Source of the DNA: Rhizophagus sp. LPA8_4_AMF
Lineage: Eukaryota > Glomeromycota > Glomeromycetes > Glomerales > Glomeraceae
Length of the DNA: 41,876 nt
Assembly (NCBI GenBank): GCA_021464525.1
Contig: JADRCO010000233.1
Location: forward strand, 1 to 41,876
Reading direction: 5' to 3'
How positions within the stretch are numbered: position 1 is the first letter of the stretch; each line of letters opens with the position of its first letter. Under the pieces are notes generated by a model, which was not told the DNA's origin, ran no database searches, and saw only the letters and a list, made by a program, of their open reading frames with translations. Made by a program: the position numbers and the translations under genes. Of this stretch, positions 1 through 8,402 are shown in pieces.

Positions 1-840
1 ATAGATTGGTAAGTTTTGAATTATTCAAAACTTATAAAATTTATTTTATTTATTTATTATTATTTGGTTTTTTAATTTTTTTTAATTTTTTTTTTATTGC
101 AGGTATCAGTAGGTTGAGCTTCCTGGATCTCAGATAATATGATTGGTAAGTTTCAAAAGCTTAGTTTTGAAAATTTTTATTTTTTTTTTTGGTTTTTCTT
201 TTTAATTATTTTTTTATTTATAGATATCGGTGGATTGAGCTTTCCAGATTCTTTATAAATGTAAATTATTACATATATGTCTTTTTAGTGCTGTTACCAT
301 ATGATAAAATTTAATAATATTTGGCCTATTATTATTTAAATTTTTGATATTTAAACAAATAAATATGAAATAATATGACTATTGTTGCTCAAATACGTTG
401 GGATGATATGGTCAGTAAGTTTCAAAACGTTTTATTTTGAACTTTTTTTTGATTTTTTTTTGAACTGTTTTAAAGAAATTAACCGTTTCTTTTTTTGTCT
501 ATTTGTAGGAATCGCCTTTAATTTTTTGGGTCAGCTTTTTATGTAAGTTTTGAAGTTTCACTTCAAAACAATTAACCTTTTTTTTTAAGAAATGATAACT
601 AATATTTCTTATTTCTTTTTTTTTTAGCTTCGAACATAATCTTCTTTTAGTAAACTGTAATTTTGGCGGACTTCTAAGAAATGAAAATAAGGTAATATTT
701 TTATTTTTTATTACTTTTTTTTATTAATAGTTAACTTTAACTTCGACTTTCTTTTTTAGGTTATTCAAGTTTACGTTTAGAATTCTTTCTTTTGTAAGTA
801 TTTCGATTTGATTTTGACTTGGAATTTTTTTTTGTAGATA
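1..840. repeat. Degenerate tandem repeats resembling intron/exon units
   Basis: Imperfect units recur, each starting with GGTAAGTTT or GTAAGTTT, running through a T-rich tract ending in AG, and followed by a short block such as TCAGTAGGTTGAGCTTCC or TCGGTGGATTGAGCTTTCC. The clearest pair starts at about 4 and 141, a spacing of 137 bp; weaker units start near 413 and 541. No open frame joins the blocks. It looks like a decayed tandem duplication, perhaps of an intron-rich gene or transposon piece. The left end is cut by the window. Confidence 0.5.
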
Positions 841-1212
841 CTGACTTTAATTTGATTTTGCATTTATTCTGAACTTTGATTTCTTTATCTTGGAACATAA
901 TTGCCCTTCGATTTTGTTATTCATTTACCTTTGGGATGATGTAATTTCACTTCGATTTTACTATTTTTACCTTTAAGGCATGATTACACTTTGAGACGTG
1001 ATTACACTTTGATTTTATTGTTATTTATCTTTACATTTCAATCTTAGTATTATTATTTATCTTTAGAATATAATGTTTTATGTTATTTTACTAAGTAATG
1101 AAAAAAAAATTCACTCATATTGTAAGTGATAATTAATAAATAATAATAAATTTTGCATTAATAAGCCTAATATTAATCAATTAAAAATTGATATATATCA
1201 TAATGTATAAGC
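841..1212. other. AT-rich spacer with weak repeats
   Basis: No gene is seen. Loosely repeated phrases such as GATTACACTTTGATTTTATTG and TTATTTATCTTTA recur between about 960 and 1070, continuing the degenerate character of the preceding region. Confidence 0.4.
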
Positions 1213-1337
1213 GATGAACATCTTGATTTGATAATGAACATCGAATAGTTGTGACATCAGTAGTACATCACAGGGTCCGATGTTCAGCATTAATTTATGA
1301 TGTACATCAAGTGGTCGATGTATATTAGATGAACATA
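1213..1337. repeat. Cluster of GATGAACATC-like motifs in both orientations
   Basis: Within 125 bp there are GATGAACATC (1213), AATGAACATC (1233), GTACATCA (1263), CGATGTTCA (1279), GATGTACATC (1299), CGATGTATA (1316) and GATGAACAT (1329). The motif is nearly self-complementary, so copies read on both strands. It could be a decayed hairpin element or a cluster of protein-binding sites. No gene starts immediately downstream. Confidence 0.45.
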
Positions 1338-1430
1338 CTTCCTGATAGTTAATATTTATCCATTTTGAAATTTTTGTTATATAGGATCTGAGTTATTTTA
1401 GTATTGTTTGAGATCCAGTTGAAGTGGAAA

Positions 1431-1687
1431 GTAGGAAAAATTAAAGTATATTATTTAAAAAAATTTTTTTTTACAATAAAAATTTTATACTAATTAATCA
1501 ATTTAAACTTATTTTACATAGAGATTTTTAAAAATTTTATATTATAATTTAAGTTTTAATAGATTACATATGAATTTAGTAATCAAAATTGAGTTTTTAG
1601 CAGATTATATTGATTTTAAAAGGAGTAAAAAATGCTTAAATTTATGCGGATTAGTTATGACTTATGTATGAGATGTTTAAGGTTCTG
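1431..1687 (+). repeat. Dispersed repeat, copy 1
   Basis: This AT-rich segment matches positions 38443-38705 in the same orientation over most of its length, with substitutions and small indels. Shared stretches include TTTTATATTATAATTTAAGT, GCAGATTACATAT/AGATTACATATG and TATTGATTTTAAAAGGAG followed by AAAAAATGCTTAAAT. No coding capacity is evident. It is probably a non-autonomous transposon or LTR fragment. Confidence 0.65.
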
Positions 1688-2929
1688 TATTACAAATTAT
1701 GAGTCAACTTGGATAAAATTCTTTATACTACATTCAGCCTGCATAAATTTACCAAGGATTAGAAACACTACTTCATTTCAAACTTGAAGTAAGAAGGAAT
1801 TGGCATTTGAAAAGAAATCAAGATATCGATTACAAGATATTTATGAAAGTTACTAATTTTATGCAGTTGAATAAGAAGTTAAGAAGATTATGAAGAAGAC
1901 TGATTCTTTAGATAGTATTAGCAAACTTATCATTTTAGCTAAAATTTGATCAATACTAAAAAAACTCTAATTTAAATATGTTTTAATGAATTAATGGATA
2001 GTTTAGTTTAAGGAGTAGTATAGAAAGATAATGTTTTGTTATTAACTGCTTTCTTTTATATTTCATTGTTTGTTTGTTTTTTTTTGTTTATTTTTTGAAT
2101 GACAACACTTTTGTGTTGTAGTACCTGGATATTTTCATTGTACAGCAGGAGTGGAGATCTTTATGTAATAAGTTGATTACAACTAATTTTAATAAGGCTT
2201 ATATTTGAAACTTTTTTTTTAAAAAAAAAAATACTAGTGAAATTTACTAATTTGATAATTATACTATACTTTCCTTTATAAAGTAATTAAAGAATTATTA
2301 ATAACTTTTAATATTTTTAAATATGAGGTATACTGAATTCAATTCAGATATTCCAAATAAATCATTACTAATAATATTAAAGTTTGTGTCAATAAATCCT
2401 GAAAAGAATATTATATTATTAGTATTATTTAGCTGAAATTATGTCTAGTTGTCTGGTTATTCATCATTCTCTAATTTCTTTTTTTGTCATAGGTCATTCT
2501 TCTTTGAATAACCCATAACAATATAAGAAGAATATACCATTTTCTATTATCTTTCATTCTTTTGTTATATACATCTTTATTTGGAAACAACATATAGTGG
2601 CCTAGTATATTCAGTATGACTGAGTCGTGGATAGGGAATGAAGGTTTCTTTCATTATGGCGTTTCTTGTATGAATATCCTTTGCTTCATTAAAAATCAGA
2701 ATCAATGTTGGTTGACTAAGAAGTCACATGTTAATATGAATTTCAAATTCAGTCTTGTGATAATTAACAGTCATTCAGCACTACGTGTTGAATAAATATT
2801 AGGTTTGTACGGCCATGCGTGAGCGGCATATTCTACCCAATGATTAATATTTAACGACTGTTGTATAAACTATTGTCGTACAAATACACATGTTAGTTGC
2901 ATAGTTGCATGATGTTCAAGAAAGAGCTA
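1688..2929. other. Spacer without recognised gene
   Basis: The region is AT-rich and has no open frame of interest or recognisable RNA gene. The last few hundred bases are somewhat less AT-rich and probably include the distal promoter of the Cdt1-like gene. Confidence 0.4.
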
Positions 2930-2976
2930 ACGCGGAAAAACGCGTATAATAAAACGCGAATTTTATATAAAAAGGG
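2930..2976 (+). promoter_or_regulatory. MCB-like (ACGCGT) cluster and TATA box of the Cdt1-like gene
   Basis: Three ACGCG cores lie in a row: ACGCGG at 2930, a perfect MluI cell-cycle box ACGCGT at 2940, and ACGCGA at 2954. A TATA-like TATATAAAA follows at 2964-2972. The ATG of the downstream gene is at 3080. In yeasts, MBF (Mbp1 or Res/Cdc10) binds ACGCGT and drives G1/S genes, and fission yeast cdt1 is itself a Cdc10 target. Function here is inferred from motif and gene identity. Confidence 0.55.
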
Positions 2977-3079
2977 CTCATTTTCCGCACTGAAGTTTCA
3001 TCAACTTTTTTTTTAACCTTTTTAAAGTTTGGATATTTCTTTAAAGTTCTTTTCACCAAAGTCATTTATAATTGAAACA

Positions 3080-4092
3080 ATGGGTAAAATAAAAATCGAA
3101 AAAAGTCATATAGTTTCCTCGTTTTTTACGTCAACCAAGGCTCGAACTAGAAGCCAGAAGGTAAAATAATTAGTTCGTAAATTCTTTTATACTAAGCAGG
3201 CGAAAATTATCATCAGATATTTGATATATTCTTATGTATTTGTTTCTTTTAATCAGGATGAAACATCTAAAGTTCGTTTAGCTAAAGATGAAACATCTAA
3301 AGTTCGGTTAACTAAAGATGAAACATCTAGAGTTCGGTTAACTAAAGATGAAATGTCTAGAACTAAAGATGAAAAATCTAAAGTTCGTTTAATTAAGGAT
3401 GAAATATCTAAAGAAAATAAGCCCGTGAAGCGCGCGCCTATAATTAAACCGAAAAAGAGAGCTGATACGGCACGCCGTCGCCGAGCATTAATCGAAAGAG
3501 TATGTATTTAAAACACTATTTTATACGATTAATTTTGATGCGAATTAAAATGATCTTTTCATAGGTTCGTGCGAAAGGACAGAAGACGATCGAAGAAACA
3601 TTAGAAGGAGCGGAACTTGTCAAAAAGAAACAAAAAACCATGCTAAGCCGAGCTCGAGAAATTGCAAATTCCCTTGCATTGTATCCTTTTTTTTTTGTTA
3701 GAAAAAAGAATAAAATAAAATTTTAACATTTAATATTCAACTATATATTATTGACCCTAACATTTATCAGTATATATATTTCAAATAACAGAACAGTCAT
3801 GTCTGTGAAAGAAGCTGCAACAAGAATTGCAGAAAGTTCGAAAATACCAATATCAGAGTGTATGTATTAATAATTCTATATCTATTTGTATAATATTATA
3901 TTATTATATATACTAAAAAAAATATTTTCTTTAGACGAAGCAGTAGAACATTTCGAATTATTAACTAAAATTACTCCCGAATGGTGTCAATTCTCTACTA
4001 ATAATTATAAAAATGATCTATTAACTATCAACACTTCAATACCAAGTCGAGATGCTCTTGAAGAAGGAATAAAAAATTTCGATGAGCCATGA
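3080..4092 (+). CDS. cdt1: Cdt1-like DNA replication licensing factor, short form
   Basis: Exons 3080-3160, 3257-3499, 3565-3680, 3771-3859 and 3935-4092 give 228 residues. The C-terminal part (about 130-228), with phrases VMSVKEAATRIA, EHFELLTKITPEW and DLLTIN, resembles the C-terminal winged-helix region of Cdt1, which recruits the MCM2-7 helicase to origins in the nucleus. Near the N-terminus, IVSSFFTSTKAR resembles a PCNA-interacting degron (FF pair followed by a basic residue) but lacks the usual Gln. Residues 28-80 are tandem copies of KDETSKVRLT. The central geminin-binding-type domain of animal Cdt1 is not seen, and the protein is about half the usual length. Intron 3 has a U12-type 5' site. 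An in-frame alternative acceptor at 3791 would remove seven residues. The MCB cluster upstream fits a G1/S gene. The family call rests on the C-terminal region only. Confidence 0.7.
3257..3418 (+). repeat. Intragenic 30-bp minisatellite encoding KDETSKVRLT
   Basis: Exon 2 of the Cdt1-like gene begins with about six head-to-tail 30-bp units starting GATGAAACATCT. They encode DETSKVRLAK-type decapeptides with small changes (ETSR, EMSR, EKSK, EISK). The fourth unit is shortened to 21 bp (seven residues), so the frame is kept. Units 1-3 are almost identical, indicating recent slippage or unequal exchange. The product is highly charged and probably disordered. Confidence 0.85.
3681..3770 (+). other. 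U12-type GT-AG intron (Cdt1-like gene, intron 3)
   Basis: The intron begins GTATCCTTTT, a perfect match to the minor-spliceosome 5' site. GACCCTAAC at 3753-3761 resembles the U12 branch site TCCTTAAC and puts the branch adenosine 10 nt before the AG at 3769-3770. Using this AG gives residues that align better with the Cdt1 C-terminal domain than the next AG at 3791; both keep the frame. Confidence 0.75.
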
Positions 4093-4692
4093 TTATTCTC
4101 GTCATATAATAATTACATATAAAAAAAATAATCATATTTGTTTTTTTTTTTCAATGAAAATGTGGTCGGTCTACAAAGGAAAAAGAAATAAAAAAAAAAT
4201 TTCTACAATTTTAATTTCTACATACATGTTTAAAACCCTCCCGTATAATATATTTCCCGAAAATAAAATAAAAAAAATAAAATATAAATGATTTAAATAA
4301 CAAATAATTCTATTGAGTCATTCAAATCTGATCATCCCGATAAAATCACAAAAAAAAAAAGAAAATTACGAAGGGAAATGAAAACGGTGGGGTTAGGTAA
4401 GAAGGAATGAGTGTATCTATCAAGTAATAGGGATAAAATGCAAGAACTCAAATTTACATCCAAAGAAATGAATATGCTATACAATAATGGACGTATTTTT
4501 TATATTTTTTATTTTATATATATATATATATGTATATTAGTAAAAACGAGAAAAAAAATTGAAAAAAAGAAGAATGCAAAGATTACCTTCCTGGCCCTGT
4601 ATGACATCCCTTCTTGACCCCTCTATATGTAAAACAATATGCGGGTCAAGGCAGTAATACGTAGAGGGTCAAGAAGGAAATATTTGCTATTC
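4093..4692. other. Convergent 3' spacer with inverted repeat
   Basis: This gap between two stop codons is A-rich and carries the 3' ends of the Cdt1-like gene and of the PKA subunit gene. It has an imperfect inverted repeat: 4609-4625 (CCTTCTTGACCCCTCTA) pairs with 4662-4677 (TAGAGGGTCAAGAAGG), with one unpaired base and a 36-nt loop. No further gene is seen; short ORFs here are A/T-run artefacts. Confidence 0.55.
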
Positions 4693-5913
4693 TTATTGTT
4701 GGCGAGCATTACGTGTGATAGTTTCATAATTATCGCTGTTACGTTTCAAGATATCGACAACGGGACCTAACAATCGGACAAAGGCTTTTTTGCCTAATGT
4801 AGCAACCTTTAGTCGACCTTTTGCCTTTATATTTACAGCACGAGGTTTATTGTTAAGTAAGGCAAGTTCTGTAAAGACGTGAAAAGAAATTTTTTTGTTA
4901 AGAAAATTTTAAGGAAAAATTTTTTTTTTTTTTTTTTTTTATAATTTTTGAATTTTTTGTATACCTCCAAAATAATCTCCTTTTTTCAAACCAGGTAATT
5001 CATGTTCAATTCCTTCTTCATCAATTTTCGTTACACTAGCCTCACCAGATTCGATGAGAAAGAAATTATTACCAATATCACCTTGTTTAATTACCAATTG
5101 GCTGTCTTCATAAACTGCAGACTCTAATGCATCAGCAATTTTATGTCTTTCATAAGGTTCTAATGATACTAGAATTGGTACTTCTTCAAGAAATGATTCA
5201 TACATTTTGCGTTTACGAGAAGTATTTTCCATTAAAATTCTTCTAAAAGTTACTCTATCTAGAGCCCAAAGAACAGAGTCCGAAGTAGCAACAACAGTAG
5301 CAGCACGTGGAGCATTATACATTAAGGCCAATTCACCAAAACTACCACCAGGACCATAACTATGAACTTTTTCTGGTGGAGCACCATTTTTGGAAACGTA
5401 AACATCAAAGGTACCAGTTTCTACAACATAAAAATAATCACCAATTCCACCCTGCCTAATAATTTGTTCATGATTTGAAACTCTTTTTTCAACCATAGCG
5501 TCAATAACATCTTTATACTGTTCTTCATCAAGATTTTTAAATAAAAAATTATTTTCAATAGAATTTTCTATTCGTTTTCTTTGTTCTTGTGTTTTTGGAA
5601 TAACAACTTTAACATAATCCTTATCTTGGCTAGGAGCCATTGATTCAGCGCTTACAGAAGTACGACGACCTCGATTATAATTTATTGGAATAGAAGGAAG
5701 ATCACTTGGTTCGTCATCATAAAGTTCTTCTTCACTGTCAGGAAAATAATCTGTTGTAGGTGTACTTGCCATTGAAGTTCTTGCAGAATAAAAGTCTGGC
5801 GATTCCGCTGGTTCTTTCATTTCAGTATCAGATAAGTCAGAATTACAATGTGAATGGTCCGATGGCGAAATTTCTTCGTCCATAATTTCTGGTCGCTCTC
5901 TTGTAGAAGTCAT
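4693..5913 (-). CDS. cAMP-dependent protein kinase regulatory subunit
   Basis: Two exons on the minus strand, 5913-4965 and 4868-4693, encode 374 residues. The protein binds and inhibits the PKA catalytic subunit and releases it on cAMP binding. An inhibitor site RRTSV lies at residues 83-87, followed by two cyclic-nucleotide-binding domains. Their phosphate-binding cassettes are FGELALMYNAPRAATV (about 192-207) and FGELALLNNKPRAVNI (about 315-330), the second rebuilt across the intron. The N-terminal 80 residues are acidic and serine-rich. No RIIa-type dimerisation/docking helix is visible, although fungal subunits normally have one. A splice acceptor (TTCTATTTAG) sits 7 nt upstream of this ATG, so an upstream exon exists; it may be 5' UTR or may carry the missing N-terminus. 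The two domains make the family call secure; the start is uncertain. Confidence 0.93.
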
Positions 5914-7133
5914 TGTGAAACTAAATAGAAAAAAATTTTTTTTTCTTTTCTTTTATTGGAAATATTTAGATCTTTAACACCGAATAAATAAAGGTTATTA
6001 AGATGGGTTTTTTTTATAAAAAAAAAAATTAAATAAATAAATATACTGTACTGATGAAAAATATATATAGGGCAAATTTATTACGCCAAAGTCAGTCACG
6101 AAAAAAAAAAATAAAGTTCAAAAGATAAATAGATATATATATACATATATAGATATATACGATAATATATAAGTTAATCTAAATGAAGGAATATCCTGGT
6201 CGAAACTGCTTTTTTTTAAATAATACAAATACAAATATGTAAGTCAGTGTAAGATTATAGTCGGTTTATGTATATTAGAAAAAACCATATTAAAAAAAGC
6301 ATGGCCTTGCATGGCAAACTCTAGTTTGAGGTATCACATCACAATTATCCATAATTGAAAATAAGAGCAAGGCTTAAGTCGCATTACTTTACACGTTGCA
6401 TATTAACATTTGGTTGAATAATTTAGATTTTTTAGGATAAGTTCATTTTAAGGGTCTTATAATAAAAACTGGTTGACAATCATCAAAAATTTCCCGGTTT
6501 TGCAAAAAAAGACCTATAGCCTGAATTTTTTGGTATTGTTTTTCTTTCGGTTAAGCCCAAAAGACTTTCTTGATTCCTTATTTCTTTATTTCTTTGAATT
6601 TAATGTTTTGGATTTTTTCCTCTTCTCCTTTTTTATGATACAATGTAATAACAAATAACAATAAATTTTTATATTTAAACACTTTCACAACTTATAAGTA
6701 AGAAGTTACTTAAACATTTACAAAAAAAAAAATATAATTATTAACGTAAAAAAAATTCACAGATTTTCTAATATTAACTCTTTATGACTTCAGATATCGT
6801 ATAGTCGGTCCTACAATAAATAATCGTACTGTTGAGAAATGCGAAAGAAAATGATAACAGAAAATCCTTGGCGAAAAGAACCTTGTTTAGAAGATCTACG
6901 TTACAAAAGTCAATCGCCTCGTGACAAATATTGTAAATTTATTTCCAAATTAGCTAATATTATTATTAATTTAGCCAACGATTACCTATTCAATCAACAT
7001 AGAACTAAATATTCCCACACTTGACTCACATTACTTGCCACGAGGAAATCATTATTCTTCTATATTTAGAAAATCATATATGTAAAAAAAACGCCTGAAA
7101 ATCATATAATTTTTTATCTAATCTGTGTTAAAT
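5914..7133. other. Divergent upstream spacer between PKA-R and TFIIIC subunit genes
   Basis: It probably contains the promoter and 5' UTR exon/intron of the PKA regulatory subunit gene and the promoter of the gene starting at 7134. It is AT-rich with poly(A/T) tracts and an ATATAT stretch near 6130-6180. A 61-codon ORF at 6839-7024 (+) is listed separately. Nothing else is recognised. Confidence 0.4.
6839..7024 (+). CDS. Possible small hypothetical ORF
   Basis: An ATG-to-TGA frame of 61 codons reads as a plausible basic peptide (for example KYCKFISKLANIIINLAND). Its composition is less A/T-run driven than other short ORFs in this region, and an acceptor-like ATAACAG lies at about 6853-6859. 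No family is recognised. It could be a small gene, a 3' exon of an unseen gene, or chance. Confidence 0.2.
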   Translation: MRKKMITENPWRKEPCLEDLRYKSQSPRDKYCKFISKLANIIINLANDYLFNQHRTKYSHT

Positions 7134-8353
7134 ATGGAATTAGAAGAACCAACCTCTAATAATTCAAATATATCAAACGATAGTTCGGATAGCGATGAAT
7201 ATGAAGAAGAGGTAATTTCTTAATATATTTTCTAAATCTTTTTAATTAAGAAGTTTATATCTTAATTCTCATTTAATTTTCTAATTAACCTAAATTTAAC
7301 CCTTTCTTTCAAAACTTTTTTGAATGACAGGTTTCTTACATAATAATTGACCTTGGTACAGAAGTAACTTTAGATATGATCACGAATAATTTCGAAATCT
7401 TAAACAATATAAATCCTTCTTCATTCAATTTCAATCAAAATCGTAATCATCAAAATCAAGATCATTTATCCTCATCGACTTCAATTCTACAACAATCTTC
7501 CAGTTCTGACCTTCATGATAATATTAACAATAAAACTCATGATGCTACTGCTTCAACTTCAACAACAAGAACAACAAATCATTCTCAAAAATCTTTTCAT
7601 TATTACATAAAACCTTTGACAAATAACGAAAAAGAATGTGTTGGCGATGAATCCTCCATTTTTAATAATAAAAAAGAAAATAATGACATTGATTATTCGC
7701 TAATTGTAAGTATAAAATTTATAAATAATATTAAATAATTCATTTGGATACAATAAAATGTAATCAACATATCTTACATAGGGCTTAGATACGGATACAC
7801 CTTATTTACGTATAGGTAATATACATTTTAAAGGTGAATATGATGAAACTATTGGAACTGATTTAATATTTTTTCCGGGACCAGGTAATATATCAGTTCT
7901 ATTTCAAAACCAAATATACTCAATGATACTTTTTAATAAATTTGCTCTTTATTATTATGTAAAGATCCAATTAATCCGAGACAACAAAAACTTACATATC
8001 AATGTCAAACAACAAAAAAAATAAAATTTTCTCAAGTAAATTTACAAGAGATTAATTTAGACAAGACGAGTGAATTAAATCAATTTAATATTGACGATGA
8101 TAATGAATGGGATGATAAATATTCAATAAGCAAAAAAAAAATTTCTTTAGATGATCAAGAACTATTTAATATTAAAAGTAATCTCCATGATAATAGTGAT
8201 GATGACGAAAATGATGGTAATGAAAGTAATAATCAAAATGATACTGTTATTGTGAATAAGGGGAAGAGAAAAGAAATAATAGATCAAGAACAAAATATTG
8301 AGATTTCGAATGTTGAAACAAGAAAAGAGGAGGATACAATGGTAATAGATTAA
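7134..8353 (+). CDS. RNA polymerase III transcription factor TFIIIC subunit 6 (GTF3C6/Sfc7/Tfc7-like)
   Basis: Exons 7134-7211, 7331-7705, 7782-7884 and 7965-8353 encode 314 residues. The TFIIIC_sub6 signature is split across introns: SYIIIDLGT at the start of exon 2, then GLDTDTPYLRIGNIHFKGEY plus DETIGTDLIFFPGP in exon 3 and KLTYQCQTTKKIKFSQVNL at the start of exon 4. This matches the pattern of human GTF3C6 (VLGIDTERPIL, FAGEYEDTLGT, LKYKCHTMKKL). TFIIIC binds A and B boxes of tRNA genes and recruits TFIIIB in the nucleus. About 100 Asn/Ser/Gln-rich residues are inserted between the first strand and the rest of the domain, and the C-terminal tail is acidic; both look disordered. The stop codon is 49 bp from the stop of the convergent Vps36 gene. 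Confidence 0.85.
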
Positions 8354-8402
8354 TACCAACAATATATATTTGATTAATAAATTTTATGTTCAATTAAATA
8401 AG

